A stretch of 64,000 nucleotides of DNA from Lethocerus indicus (taxonomy: Eukaryota > Arthropoda > Insecta > Hemiptera > Belostomatidae): the NCBI GenBank assembly GCA_019843655.1, contig JACDQD010000004.1, positions 4,774,001 to 4,838,000 of the forward strand, read 5' to 3'. Below are positions 1 through 14,908 of this stretch, in pieces; the stretch's first letter is position 1, and each line of letters starts with the position of its first letter. Made by a program: the position numbers and the translations under genes. Below the pieces are notes generated by a model. The model made no database searches. It was not told where the DNA came from and saw nothing but the letters and a program-made list of their open reading frames with translations.

Positions 1-17
1 TAAGTGCTTTATTTCAG

Positions 18-3000
18 GCTTCCATTTTTGAAATGATAGTTAAAGTTGGCACAGAAGGTTACTATGTCAGTTCAAAAGTAGATTTTGATAGTTATCAAGA
101 ATGCTTAGTTCTGACTAAAAGTGGAGATCCTGACCCTTATAAAGGAATCCCTCCATCATTAATAAATTTCAAATCGACTACACAAGGCATTAAATCTCCA
201 GTGGTGCGTTGAAATCAAAATTTATGAAAGTGCAATTTTAATTATAATTTGAAAGTTTTAAATTTTAAAATGTATTAATAATGTATTAAGTAATGTAAAT
301 GTATTTTTAATGTATTTTCATGATACATTTAAACTTTCTCAGAAGTAAGATTTGATTACTCTTGTTTGTTAACAAGACTGTGGAAATTGTTAAATGTATT
401 TGTGTTGAATTTGAAGTGCTACTTTAGTTAAATTTGAAACAACTATTTTAGATTGATATAGAACTGGGAAGACCTATGAAACTGACTTGTAGTGTACCTA
501 CTTTATCTTTCATGAAGTTTGTTGTGCAAAAATTAAAGTCAGTTATTGGTGTGGTGGATGTAGATTTGTGGGATGGAAGTGAAACTTCTTTATTAAAAGA
601 AAGGTACTTTAAATTATTTTTTAACCTATAATTGTCCATAGAATAGTTTCTTTATACCTGTTAATATTTTGAACAAAAATTACAGCTGTTGTTATTTCAG
701 CACTGTTGGGGAACAAAATAGTTGTCACCAGGAACACTCAATTAATACACTAAAACAGTACATGCAGTATATGTCATTGTTAAATATTTCAACCAAACAA
801 GTGGCAGTCTATTTGCAAACAGCTGAACAGGGTAAAAACAATTTTTTATGATCTGTGTTTATTAACTGTATTAAACCTTAGTTTATAGATTATACTCTTT
901 TTGATATTTTCTTGTATTAATTTCATTTTTTCCCCTAATTTCAGCAAATGGCAATGGACTACTGAGTATTGGATCTATTTGCGGTACTGTTCAGTTTGGA
1001 AGTTGTTTGAGCCAACAGAAGTCCATCTCATGTAATTTGTCTCTTCACAATATAACAATGTCAGCTGTTGTGGGTCCAAGAATTCGTATTTTCCTGAATC
1101 CTTGGTCCCTAACACTTTCAACATCTGTATCCTGGGAACCGTGGTTGCCGTCTACACACCCTCCTCTTATTGTAGCATTTATGAATTCTGATATATTATC
1201 TATTGATTTTTCTCGAGCCCACATTGATGTCTTTAATAATGTATATCAGGAGTTTTCCAAGCTATGGATCAGCCAGAAGTCAGCCTGTGTAAATCAAATT
1301 AATGAGGGTACTTATTATTTCTTACACACTTTATGATCAATGCAGTCTTTTCAGGGTCATGGTGGCTCAGTAGATTTAAAATTGTTGGGACTGCTGGCAG
1401 TGGAAGTTAGTTCTCCCTGCTAAGAAATCCATGCTGTAAATCCATATGCTAGGTATTTGGGTTAAGGAACCTTGTTTTAAACACAGCATGTTCTATATAA
1501 TAGAATTAAAAATTATTATTATATAATTTAATTAAATTACTATTATTATCTGTATAATAATAGTAATGTTCCTTATAAGGTTTTATTAAAGGATTTTCCA
1601 CCTAAAACCACCAGTAAATGTAGTTTATTGTTTAATTGTGAAACTCCCATTTACCTTATGTTTGGGTGTTAATTTAATTTTAATTTTCAGAAGGTAATTT
1701 TGATGATGAACAACATTATAAAGATGACCTTCAGGCTGGAGCTTTCCAGTTTGTCAATGTTCATTCTGAATTACCACTAGCTTATCAAGTTGCTTTTCCA
1801 TCTCCATGTCATATGGCCTGGACTTATCCTGCCCCAAGAGCTATAACAAGACTTAATGTTCTCCCGATTCCTTTCAGAGTAAGGAAATCAACAAAATATA
1901 TATTTCTTGTGTTTATACTTGAGTATATATGCAACTACTTGATACACAATACAATTCCTTCAGCTTTTATGTAATGTCTTTGTACCTTATATTGAAACAT
2001 CAAAAATTATAATAGGTGTAATATTTGTGCAAAATTGTAATATTTAAAAAATATTTAATTTTAATTTTGAAGTACACCAGAAATGAAATATTTTTTTAAA
2101 ATTGTATAGTATTTAAAGAGGATGTTTTATTATTAATGACTGATATTTAAGAGATAACAAATTAAATTACTATGTTTTAGGAAACCATTCCAGAGGGTGT
2201 GAAATGTACTTTGCAGTATCATACAGGTTCTACCTGGAAGGACTGGTCATCATTTGTTTTGAGTGAGACTGTGATGACTGAAGTTAATATTCCTAAACAA
2301 GAAGTAGTAGCTAGTACTTGGAGAGCTGTTCTCAATACCGCTTCACCACCTGTTCCTGTTCAAGCACTTGCTGCGGCATTAAGAATTGATTCTGTCTTCT
2401 CTCCAAGGCTCATTCCAAGACTCAAACTTTCAGTTTCTCTTGACTCTCTGGAGCTTTCATTGTGGACAAATATGGTTGGAGCTAGTGGAAAGCTTCCTCC
2501 TCCATTTTCAAGATATTTCCCAGATGGAAAGTTACCACATGAATATTGTTTTTCAACAGCTATTATTGAGCAATTAAAACTGAACTCAGTTTATAGACAC
2601 ATTGGTAAAAATATAATTTCTTTTACCAGACATGCTTTATACATTTTAAAGTTATTAAATTAAACAGAACCCTATCATAATAGCAGTTTTAATTGCTTTC
2701 TTAAGGTTATTTTGGTGGAGATATAGATTGTCGGTTGAGACTAGACGTACTAAATTGCCGGACTCTGCAGCAACAGTGTTGTATCCAGCCATTTCCTTTC
2801 TCGTGCTCTGTCATATGTGAAAATATTTTGAAAATTAATTTGACTGATATCAACTCTGTAAAATGCCATGTCTCCTTACTTGCGGGTCCACTATTGATCT
2901 GCATTGCTCCACCAGTTGCACATACCTTGTTTGCTGCCCTTAATGATGCTGTACTATTACCTTATGTAGTCTGCAATGATTCTTGTCTTCCTGTAAGGTA

Positions 3001-6000
3001 ATTTACAATTTTTAAAAAATGTATACTTATTTATTTAATTAAATTTTAAGTTAAGGTTGAATTACATTAAAAATATTAAGATAATATGGTAGTTAACATT
3101 AAAATTTGTTAATAATTATGTATTAGAACCTAGATTCACAGAGCATTTATAAAGAATTTTCTCTTTAACTGAAAAGAATGATTACTTTTTTATCCTGAAG
3201 TCTATAACAAAATTTTTATTTTCTTACCATTATGCTAATATTACATCATAGAATGAATAATAATTATAACTATTATAACTATATCATTATATAATAGTTT
3301 TAATTTAGAGCATAATTATATTTTTCAGTACCTATATGTGGGTCTGTCAAAGTTTAGAAAATTGTCACTGTTGCGTTCTGCTTTTACTTGCTTATTTAAT
3401 AGTATTCTAGATAAGTTTCAATTTATGTTACTAGTTTTAATTATGTTGACAGGTTTGGTCAAGTTGGTACAAATGAAGATATCCTTATAGAATGTTTACA
3501 ATGTCATTATTATGCCTGGAGGACAACTAAACAAAAAATGCTTCTTCGTTTTTCACTTAATACTGTAGAGTGAGTATTTCTGAATATATTTTTTTTATAA
3601 CAGATTTGTGGAGACATTTTTAAAATTTATAATTTGAATGCAGCAACAAGGCTTGGTCCAATGGGATATCACTAGAAACCAAAGGGGACACAGTACTTGA
3701 ACTTCTTGATGATTTAGAAAGAAAAGTGACACTTATTATCAGCATTAAACACATATCTAGTACACTTTTTCAGGTAAATTATTAATTAAGAATATTTAAT
3801 ATTTGCACAACAATGATTGTACTTTTAATGTCATACAAATGAAGTTAATGATTCTCAATATTTGTAGATAGTTATCATGGGTCAGCTTACTGTCTACAGT
3901 TTGCTTGATCGTGGTGTTGACATGAGAATAGTTGCTAACACTATATCAGAGAGGCAGAGATGTCTTCTAGTCGGCCCATCAACTAAATCACCTAGTGTAA
4001 TTCTATCTCGAGATTCTAAATATAATTTACGCTTATCTCTTGAAGGCCAGTGGTCAGGATTGGTACCACTTCATGGAACTAGTAATGCATGGCTTGTTAA
4101 AGGTAAAATATATTTCAAGTTGTACTAATACTAACCAAAAATATTTCACTTCTAGATCTGTCAAGTAGAAATATGGGTAATATGGGGTTATTGTACTCCT
4201 ACCAGAGGTGTACTGGTGTATTGATTCAGCAGACCTACAGAATCGTTTTTATAATATAAACTAACTCCAGATTAATTAAATTGAATTTTTTGTATTTTTG
4301 CATTTTTAGTTCCATTGAAAGATAAACAAGACTTTGTGAGCATATGGTGTCAAATTTTTTGGAACAAAGAAGTGCAGTTTTCAAAAACTTTGGTATGTTT
4401 CTTTATAAATCACAGCAATATTGTGTGAATTGCCTGTTTATATAAAATGATAATTGATTTTTTGATCTGATTTTCAATAGTGAGGGTATAGAAATGTTTG
4501 CTTAATATATTTTCAATAAATAGTTTTGTAGTTGAAATTTCATATTCAATTTCGGTTTCACTACATTGAGCTTGTCCAGATCATATAATTCTCAAGGAAA
4601 TAATTGTAAATTCTCATAAAATCTTAATTAACAATATGAATTTAATTAGTTTAAAAATGCTACATTACAAATAAGTAATGGAGAACATGTACAATGAAAA
4701 TGGATATTAGTATTACTACCCTAATAAAAAAAATTAAAATGTAATTAAATTTGTTAACATAGGTTGTGTTAAGCCCGATATACCTCTTGAGATCCTTGTT
4801 GCCTTGTGATGCCAATGTTCTGGTAGTCACTGAAGAACTCCATACTCAGAGAATGCAAAGGGTACATGGTCAGGGTGTAATGACAAATTTGAATACCCCT
4901 GGAACAACTGTACATCAGCACTCTCTCACATTTCATATTGAGTGAGTTCTTAACTGCTATTCCAAATTAAATAGTGGGAAACTGATAACAAACATTTTTT
5001 ATGGAATTTAAAATATTCTTTTTTTCATGTTTTAATTCATCGACTCAGTGGTAACCTTCCAGCATCATCCCCTCATGTTCCCCTGTCATATTCTTTGCTG
5101 GATGGCAAATCACCGCCTCCACCACCTCCACCAGATGTGGAAACATTACTTGAATTAAGTGAAAAGAAAGAAGAATTTTTTTGGCCTTTGTTGGGACCAG
5201 CATGGGAATCAATTAATTGGTTTCCATCAGTACAGCCTGACACAGTCACTCATGTAAAGGTATTTGAAGTTGTATAATTTATTAAAAGTAAGTTGTTAAA
5301 AGTTCATTGCGATTTTTAGTTCTGTAATATTAATTCTATTTTACACATTATTAATTACTCTTTTATATGAAATTTGTTTGTAGCCCAACTTGAGTAATAG
5401 ACTTACATATCAATATTGAAGTAAGTACTTCTGTACATTTATGAAATATGAATATTATTAATTTGAATATAGGTGCGGTTTGGAGGGGATTCATTAAGGG
5501 TCACTAATGCTTTGCTGGTAGAACTTCAACCATGGGCTCTTTTGGTCAATACTTTAGGATTGTCCATATCATTACAGACAGTTGATAGAATTCTGTGCAC
5601 TCTACCAAATTTTTCAATTTTAGCACCACCACCCCTTGAGGTAGTAAAAAATTTTATTTCATTGTTGTTTATTCATCAGATAAAATAATAAATATCGTAC
5701 TTATTATGGACTCTTTTTGTACATGATTTGATGTCTGCTGACATCAAATCAATCAACAAATAACTAGCTGGCATCTTTACTTTCTATTTAAAAATGCATC
5801 ACATTAGTATCCAACGAAAAGAAAGGCACATTAAAACTGTATTTGTTTTGGAACTTCATGGGAGAAATCAATAAATTGTTTTTATTTGTACAAATTTATA
5901 CTTTTCTTCTTTTCAGAAAAATCAAATAATTTTTTATTCTTTTTAAAAATGTTTTAGGATACATTTTACCTTGTAGTTGAACTTCATGATGGTTTTCACA

Positions 6001-9000
6001 AATCTAGTAGCCTACAATTGTCACGAGGACAAGCTTTTTATATGCCCCATATTTCTGGCTTAATACCATATTCAGGCTCTGTACAAACAAATATTCATAC
6101 AAGACAGTCTGTGAGTGGTTCATGTATTAGTTTAAAACGGTTTAAAGTGACTAATAATAATGGGTGTATAATTATTACATTTATTCTTTTTATTATTTAC
6201 ATTTCAGGTTGTATCAGCTACTATTCATTCAAAAATGGCTAATGGAATTCGTATAGTTCATGTTACATCTAGTTACACTATTGCCAATTTAAGCTCTTAT
6301 GATTTAAATGTGAGTGCTGTGGTTATAAGAAGAGAAGACAGAAAATTCCGAATTCCTGAAAATTGTGATTCATGTAGTATTTCCTTGCCAAAACAATCAG
6401 GAAAAAATATTAGGTCAGTGAAGAATATGGTTAATGTGAATTTGTTTTGTAGTTTGTTAAAAAATATTTAAAAATGTCAACTATGTGGTGTGTGATTTTT
6501 GCATATGTTATATAGGTGTAGGTGTTTCTTCTATATTTTTATAAAATCACCACACTGTTGCTTTTAAAGAATATAGTATTAACTATAACTTTATGCACCT
6601 TAATTACTAATCTTCTAAGCTACTTCCTACCATTTACTAAGCTATACAAAACTTTAGGCAGTTATGATTGTAATAAAACAGATGTTTAATTTTTAATCGA
6701 TTTTTAAATACTTATACTAATGTATGTAGTTCATTATATCTGTTCATTAAAATTTGTTTTAATTTGATTTTAATTGGATGTATTAATTCATTGAGTTTCA
6801 AAATTTAAAAGTAAAATTCAGTTCAGAAGAATGTTTTTACTGTTAGGGGACAACCAATTCCTGAATGGCATGTTATTGGTTCAGGATCTGAACATATTCC
6901 CTATCTCATGTTCCATCACGTGGACAAAATTAGTAACCCACTGCTGATACCAATGAATGCTGAAAGGGAAACTGGGACTATACTTCTGCCTTTGGATGGG
7001 GTTGAGTTCACCAACATTCCACTTGTTGCAGTTATGCAAAAAAAGGATAATATTACATATATTACAATAGATGATCAACCATATCCTCAGATATTAGTCC
7101 ACAATCAGACAGCTTATTCACTCTGTTTGTCAAAATGCTCCATGGAAAAAGGTATGCCTGTGAGAATATATTTTATTATAAAGAATTACACATGCAGTAA
7201 AGGCATTATCAATAAAGGCCAATGGACATCCAGTTATCCATTGCTTTATTTCATTACTGCTCTTTATGTAATTTGGTTCGTAGCATATTTGAATGAAATT
7301 TACTGTTATTCTGTGCATTTATTTATGGCAATATTTTAATCCCTTTGTTGGTAGTCTCTGAAATTTCCGTTTCAAAGAATAGATAACCACATTCATAATT
7401 AATAGCATGATCAAGTTTAATAGAAAATATTTACTTTAAGTGTACATTTCATTGCATAATAATATATTGCTTACTGTTATGATCGAGTGTTAAATACTAT
7501 AGCTTATATTTGTTCTCATATTACAAGTTATAAAAATTTGTTTATAATGTTACAGGTGGTTCATTTGTGGATGACTACATTGATTGGGACTGGAAATTGG
7601 TTGTACCAAGTGGGAAGTCATCATACTATATTCTGAGTGATTACCAAACTAATATGTCACTACCTCCAATAGTTGTATCAAGACCTGAATTCACTCGAGG
7701 TAATTTTTTTCACCATTGTGTTCATTATTTGCTAAAACATCATTAATATAGATATTTAACATTTTCACATTTAATTCATTATTATTTATACTGATTGTCG
7801 GTATAATGATCATTGTCTCATTGAAATATTTATGTAAGGAATGAATAAATTACTGTACTCTTAAATTTTGGGATTTGATTTATTGCTAACAATGAGGATA
7901 TTACCATAGATAATATATATCAAGTGTTTCTTGAAACACCTGTTGTAACAAATTTTGTCTTAGGTTGGTCTACCCCAATATCAATGATTCCGTCAACCTC
8001 GAGTAGACTTGTGAATGTACCACATTGTCATGACTTGTCTGTTGTTGTGACTCGCAAGGCTTTTACTATTCATGTTACCCTAACTCCAGCCAACCAGTGT
8101 GTTATTTCTGCTAGTGACATTAGGACACGGCTCACTTTACATTCTGCAGGTATTTTTGCCTTTTTTTTTGAAGGAATATAAAGTGTTTTCATTCTGTTTC
8201 CTTAGTTGCATTTAATATAATTTGTAAGATTATTACCTACATGCTTATTAAATTGTTTCACCTTCTGTAGATCATTATTTTTTGTTTTCAAAATGCTTTA
8301 TGTACCAGTATCATTCTAGATGCTCCAAGTACATATAAGAAATATATTTTGGGCATGAGTAATTAACCATGTCATATATGTATATCATTGTTTAGGTTTT
8401 AAAACTTCACCAGAGGACCAAGAACCTGAATCATCTATTGATGAATTCACTAAAGAAAAAACTGAAAAGGAGGATGAACAAGAAACAGTGTCATCAAGTT
8501 TGGACATTCAGAAACTAGATGTCATTGGTAAGTACTAGAGAGTAATTTGGATGTTGTTTTTGTATGATTTGTTATTAACAGAATCTTTTTCTTCTGTAAC
8601 TTTTTCCTTATTTGTAATTGAATTACATTTTAATTTTATAAATTGCATACATTCATTACTGATTTTATGCTTTAAATTAATATATTATGTAGTGTATTAT
8701 GCTTTCTAGATGAAAAATCTCTTAAGATTACCTGTTTCTTGCATGGAGCCAATGTAATACTATGCAGTGAAGCACCTGAAACATATCAATGGACAGAAGT
8801 TGCAGCTTTGACATTAGATAATGTTGGTATTACTATCCAACCTACCAGTCATTCTGTAAGTCCAGGAGCAATACTTATATATATTTGACGATATGAAAAT
8901 AATTTAAATTTATATAAACATTTGTAGTTAATGTATATGTACTTTTATTCTCAATACAAGAAGCTAGAATGCAAATTTATAATGACAAGTTCTGATAAAA

Positions 9001-12000
9001 GGAGTAAATGAATGGGAATTATAAAAGAAAATAAAAATAATTCATTTGCATAGTATTTGCAAAGATAATGATTTATTTTTATTTTTAATAGGAGTCTAGT
9101 TCATTGGAAACATCTGTGCGGATTACAATTTGGGACATTCAACTAGACAATCAAGAGCATCACATTGGAGGTTATGATTTTGGTGTAGTTCTTGTGAGAA
9201 CTGAAAAAGATAATAAGGAAAAGTTTGTTGGTGAAAACCCTGAATTTCTTGTTGAAACAGCCTGCAACAATAATCCAGCACTTGATATTAACCTTGTACT
9301 GAGCTGTGTTAATAGTTTGGGTAAATTTTATTTTTTTTGGGTATTTTTTTATGTTTAATACCCAATTAATTAAAATATGTATAATAATTTTTCTTCCATT
9401 AGTTTCTTATTTTTATTAGTTTATAATGAATTGCTCATAACATTTCATTTTAGTTTTACAAGATGTGAAGATAAACATATGTCCTCTTCAAGCATACATT
9501 GAAGACACTTACCTGACTCATCTTAAAGATCAAATGATGAATATGTGCCCATCTACAGTTCTTACTGGCCTTGGCCCAGGCATTAAGGATATGAATTTGA
9601 ATGTGGTAGCTTTAGGTGTACCACTTGCTAAGACAAGTAGTAAGTGCGATAGTGTAAATCAAGATCAAGATGAAACCGATGAACTTTTCAATGTTTCGGA
9701 AGTTGAAACACCTGCTGCCTTTCTTACTGTGAAAACAGATAAACCTACAATTAAACAGGAGGACAAGACACAGGAAAAAGAAGAAGAGATTTTGTTTGAA
9801 TCTGATATGGTTTTGAATCAAGTTGGTGCCTGTGAGAAGACCACTACTGATTTTAATCCATCAGGCATTCCTTTCCCTTCTGAAATTATTTCTGGAACTT
9901 ATGAATTGTCAAGACCTCTTAGGCTAAGGCACTTTTCCATATCTCAGTTCAACCTTCTAGTTAGTGTTCACACTTCAACAAAGTTTTATATTGCTCTTGA
10001 TAATTCACCCCTTGGATTTGCTGCATTTAAGAGAAGTGATGTTATTACTACACCATACAGGCTGGGTCATGCTCTCACTCTGCATTACTTTCTTGGAGCT
10101 ATCTATGGGACAGGTAAAAATAAAATTTGTATTTTCCATTACGTTAATAATATATTACTTGTTAGTAGTTGTTTTATTAACCCATATCAATTTAATTATT
10201 CAAATATATTTAAAAAATTATTAAAAGATTGAATGGGTTTCATTGACAATTTTACATACAAACATTGGATTTAGGCTGGGCATTAGGATCTTTACAAATG
10301 CTCGGAGCACCAGCAGGTTTAGCTCGCAGTGTTGGGTGTGGCCTGAGGAGTTTCGTCACTTTACCCTATAAAGGAATAATGGAAGGACCTACAGGTTTCC
10401 TTATGGGCGTTTTTCATGGCTCTGCTTCACTTATGAAACATATTACTGCTGGTTTGTTATTTTACTGGCTCAATAATTTTATTAGATTAAAAATTATTGT
10501 CAATATCATTGGGTATTTGAATATACGATAATAAAGTTTTTTATTTGAATAGGAACACTGATGTCAGTAACAAAATTTGCATCAAGTTGGTCTAGGACAT
10601 TAGACAGATTAACTTTGTCAGATGATGATTTGCGTTATGCCGAAGAAATGAGACGAATGAAACCTCAAGGTTTGGGTCAAGCTCTTAGGCAGGGGCTGAC
10701 TGAATTTGGAGTCAGTATATTAGGTATGTGGAATAAATGTACACCTTATATTAAGAAGGTATTAAAACTAAATAATTTAATAATCTATTAGCCAGTGCAT
10801 TTAATGTAATATAAAGTAATCTCTTCTTTACATATAAAGATTATTATTATATACATTATATATATTTCTTTATATATACCCTTATACTGATAAGTATTCA
10901 TTAACCTTTAATGAAAAACAATATTTTCAAATATGACAGATGATGATGTTTATAAATATATTTTGAGAAAAATTTTAATGATAAACATAAATTTTATGCA
11001 TGGAGTTATAATATTCTTTGAAAATTATTTGTCATATATGAATGATTAATATTAATAATAGTAATATTAGTAAGTGAAAAGTATATTTCATAATATGAGT
11101 AGTTTTTCATACTACCATATTAATAGCAGATGTTACTATTTTGTAGGTGGTTTGGGTGGACTAGCACAACAGCCATTGCAGTATGCTCTCTCAGAAAATG
11201 AAAGTTTGGTTGGATCTGTGAGTAGAGGCCTGGTGGGTGTTATGGCCCGACCTCTGAGTGGTGCAGCTGAACTTGTTGCACTCACAGGTCATGGTATACT
11301 CTCTGGAGCTGGTTGGGCAGACAACCATATGGTCTGTTAAATATAACCGATTTCATTAAATTTAAAAAAAAATTGAATTATCCTTACTTATATTTGTTGA
11401 GAGTCTTAAATTTTTCTCAGTACTTCATTCAACATTTACAAGATTGTGCACATTTTATGACATTAAAAATAAAATTGCGTGATTATGAGCATTAGTAATA
11501 TTCATTGTATAATTTCTTACATTTCTAGCCAAAGCATCAGCCGATTGCTCACCACAGTCACTGTGATCGTGATTCACGACTGAAGTACATATGGAAGATT
11601 CTGCCAGCTCAGGAAAACTTGATGCTGGTTACAGAGGCAACTTCAGGCGATTATGAGGCAGTTACTCTCATATTGACAACTGGTTCATTTTATATTGTAA
11701 ACAGAGATGATGTTTTACTCAGAATTATAAAACTGGCAGAGCTTGTTGGATCCAGAGATAGGTGTGACCCTACACTTGTCAGACTGCATATTCAGTCTCC
11801 TGACAGTGTTGTAAGTATAATTCTAATCATTGGAGAAAGTTTACAACTATTCAGCACTGCAAAATTATATATGAAGTACCCATTAGATGTACTGCCCAAT
11901 TTATCATATTAGTTGTACAGATTAAATAATTTTTAAATTTATCAAAATAAACATTGCACGTAGTTCATTCTAATCACTTTTTTGTTTTGATCATGAACAT

Positions 12001-12379
12001 TTAAAAATCAAAGCATTTATCACCTGTTCTGAAATCATTACTCACTTAATTTGGTATTTATTACTAATACATATTTGCCATTTATTAATTATGTATTAAA
12101 TGTTTTATCATTTCATTTTTTAATAATAATAATAAAATTATTTTATTTACATTATAGGCAGAAAAAATAAATGAGAAGAGGATTGCAGAGTTTGTTCGTG
12201 AATCCCAGCAAGCACTGAGCACAACTGGGGGGATAGATTCTTTACCTTCAACTCCTGCTTCAGTTGACAGTGACCCTCTTCTGTTCTACATAAATCCACT
12301 AATGAGGGAACATTTCTTGAGTGTGCTCGACATAGCTACTCGCCACGCTACAGACAGAGGTTTTAATGTTGCATTTTAA
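18..12379 (+). CDS. VPS13B: VPS13B (COH1) C-terminal half, partial gene running in from the left edge
   Basis: Intermembrane lipid-transfer protein of the VPS13 family, acting at Golgi and endosome contacts (family knowledge). Twenty-eight exons read in one frame: 18-203, 452-603, 701-831, 945-1307, 1691-1878, 2181-2604, 2706-2997, 3453-3569, 3644-3773, 3868-4102, 4310-4392, 4763-4941, 5049-5259, 5473-5640, 5958-6110, 6208-6413, 6847-7151, 7556-7699, 7964-8149, 8396-8527, 8710-8855, 9092-9320, 9454-10113, 10275-10451, 10553-10723, 11147-11331, 11529-11810, 12158-12379. They total 6,057 nt, 2,018 residues; human VPS13B has about 4,000. Residues ~1674-1851 form the Gly/Ala-rich helical C-terminal region (GWALGSLQMLGAPAG, SRTLDRLTLSDDD, GGLGGLAQQP); the last ~165 residues should be the PH-like domain. 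Exon 13 carries a run of seven prolines and exon 20 an acidic linker. The donors after exons 24 (GTTTGT) and 26 (GTCTGT) are weak but keep phase. The upstream half lies outside the window. Confidence 0.95.
1340..1500. other. intron 4 of VPS13B with a GC-richer insert
   Basis: This part of intron 4 is less AT-rich than its flanks and contains TGGCTCAGTAG, resembling a pol III A box. A weak B-box-like string lies ~60 bp later. It could be an old tRNA-derived SINE, but no target-site duplication or poly-A tail was seen. Confidence 0.2.
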
Positions 12380-12634
12380 AAAAAACTGTGAATATTGACT
12401 ACTGCCTTCTTGGTGAAGAATGGACCAAGAGATTAAACTATGTGCCAAGTATTAAAAATGAAAGGGCATCCTTGGTGTATAGCCCATATATAGCATTCCT
12501 TTTTGAGGGCTTCATTCCATTTCAATGAAGCCTACTTTGCCTTGTACATGTTCATTGAAAGTATTATTAGTGCAATAGTACTTCACTTTTATACGGTTGT
12601 ACATATTTTGTATATTACAAGCATCATATGATGT

Positions 12635-12640
12635 AATAAA
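12635..12640 (+). terminator. poly(A) signal of VPS13B
   Basis: Canonical AATAAA 256 nt after the VPS13B stop codon, in an AT-rich 3' UTR. It is the first canonical hexamer after the stop. Confidence 0.7.
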
Positions 12641-13421
12641 CTATAGTGTTCTTACTCCTGTTAATTTAAACTTCTGTTTCATTTCCCTGTATGACACACA
12701 CTTCAGAACTATTAATTTTATATTCATTATATGCAGTGTAAGGCACCATTTATAGGGATGTATGTCTTTTCTGCCATTGTATAAAAGTTCCTCATATTCA
12801 GAGAACTAGAATTAAAACATATGGCTTGAAAAATTATTCCAAAAACATTTTTTCCAGTACTTTAGATTGAATGAAACTTACCAAAGACTGTGAATGCATT
12901 AGTAAAAATATAATCACTTAGTTCCATTATTATTTCATTCTAGAAGTACAGAAATAAATTGAAATTTATTTAGGGGAGGGGATACGTGTTTTCATTTGTG
13001 CACAGAATTAATTTGAGCGAAAACCGTTACATTTAATAGATTAGGGACATAATTACTCAGATTGTAAAATTTCTTAAACAATGAACCCATCATATACTTG
13101 AACTTCTGCAATATAATTAAATTTGTGTAGTGTTGAATTTTGAATTAATTCTAATTTAAAATCAATAATACAAGTAAAAGACACCTAAACTATATTTTTA
13201 TTTATATAAAAGGGCCAATGTGACAGATTGTCAATTGCAAAGAATTTATATAAAATAAGGGTGTTCTGAGTATTTATGCAAGCTTTTTTTACAGCTCTTG
13301 ATATAATAAAAAAAATTGATTTTGATTAATAAATAGTTATTAATAGTGAATTAAAAGTCATTTCAACTTAAGGAAATAGTGTATATTTAAGTTACTCTAA
13401 TTAATCTCAGGACAATATTGT
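12641..13421. other. intergenic region between convergent VPS13B and UBOX5
   Basis: AT-rich spacer between two convergent 3' ends. No open frame with coding character and no repeat was recognised. Confidence 0.6.
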
Positions 13422-13427
13422 TTTATT
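13422..13427 (-). terminator. poly(A) signal of UBOX5
   Basis: AATAAA on the minus strand, ~150 nt beyond the UBOX5 stop codon. Confidence 0.55.
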
Positions 13428-13578
13428 TGTGCTCTTGCCTTCAAATTGAAAACGAAACCTTTTTGTAAAAAATAACACACAATTATGCAAAAGAACAGCT
13501 AAATTTATAAATTATAAAAACATATAGCAAAAATAGCATAAAACAAAAAGAATGTAATAGAAATGAAGATTTCAGTAT

Positions 13579-14908
13579 TTATACATCAAAGTTACTAATG
13601 TGAAATCGTACAGGATCACTAGTTTTGAAATGATGATTGCATTTCTCACAGTTTTGTTCATTCTTACTTTTCATAGAAACTAAACACGATCGGCACAACA
13701 GATGTTCACAAGGCAATTTAAATAATGTCGATAAAGCAGAACACTTCAGGCATTGGTTTTTAGAAAGAACAATACTAGGTTTCTCCAAATAGGAAGGTAA
13801 ACCTTGTAGACTTGAGGACAGAAGGTCGTCTAGTGAAGATGTTTTACTGGAATTCGGTTTTGTCCCCACAAAGTTTGATTCAGTTGTTTCAACACTTGAC
13901 TGGGAATGAGATGTAGAAGCTTGTTCTCCAGAAAGTTTCAACTTTTTAGTAAGACCATTGTAGTTATTGCTAATCATCGGGTGTCTTCTTTCCGACAGTG
14001 CGTGGAAGACTTTTGATCAGCGGTTTGTTGCAATTGTCTATCATAAATTTGTCTAACCTTGTTTTCAAAGCAACTGCTAAAACGGGTTTGTTATGATCTG
14101 TAAAAAATATACCGGTAAATGGATCACTTTTACTCCGTCCCCATTTTTCCTCTTCTTTATGGAATTTTTCCAGAGTCGTTATATCTACAACTTTTCCACA
14201 TGGCAGTGTCATAGGTATAGTCATAATTTCACATGAAATTGGGTCAATGAATTCTTCTGGAATTTCAAATCCATCCTTGAGTACTAACTTCTTAACAGTG
14301 ACAGTTTCACTATTACATTCTTCACTGATTACTGGATTTCTATTATTAATTTTATCCCAGATAGTTTTTACCCTTTCAGTTAAAGAACGGGGTACACTTC
14401 TAGCTGGATTAGCCCATATTTCAACTTGACCAAGAGCTGGAACACTTGAACTTTGGGTTCTAAAAATCTTTATACTGACACCAACAACTTTAAATAAGTT
14501 CCTTGATGATTTGAAAGTGCATTTAGTTGTATTGGCTTCCATATTTCCAAGTGGTAGTCGTGAACTTTGTCCATGAATGTGGAAAACAATAGAATTGTCT
14601 GTGTCATTGACATGGCCACAACCCACGGAATTTTTTCTTTCTCCGGGGGATGTAAGCGTGAAAATTTCAAACCCAGTCGATTTCTGAGCTCCGACTCTAC
14701 ACCGAATCACTATATAACTAATATTTACAGCGCAAACGAATTTAAAGTCGACGGTCGCTGGGGGTCTTATGAAGTTAGAAGTGAGGAAACCTTTCTGTCT
14801 CCGTAGAATATTGTTAGAAATCAAATTCTCAACTTCGTGGCCTTCGAAACTTGTTTTATCGCTACTGATACCAGTTGTCAAATCCTCATGACAAAAATTA
14901 ACGGACAT
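13579..14908 (-). CDS. UBOX5: UBOX5/RNF37 E3 ubiquitin ligase, single exon, with a +1 frame break near 13970-14030
   Basis: RNF37 is a nuclear U-box E3 ligase that pairs with E2 enzymes (family knowledge). Start chosen at the ATG at 14908 (MSVNFC), which aligns with the family N terminus; a longer reading would start at TTG. The N-terminal domain has the family signature GHEVENLISNN, then FIRPPATV. The U-box is at residues ~213-292 (GFEIPEEFIDPISCEIM, LPCGKVVD, DPFTG). This frame stops at TAG 13970-13972. The next frame, open from about 14030, continues to TAA 13579-13581 and carries the expected C-terminal RING (CLKC, LPCEHLLCRSC, CEKC). Both halves belong to one family protein of about 445 residues; human is ~541. 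No plausible intron bridges the shift, so an assembly indel, a real frameshift allele, recoding or reinitiation remain possible. Its coding sequence keeps more CpG than its neighbours. Confidence 0.9.

Noticed and set aside
1340..1460. possible tRNA gene in VPS13B intron 4
   Set aside because: An A-box-like string is present but there is no proper B box and no cloverleaf.
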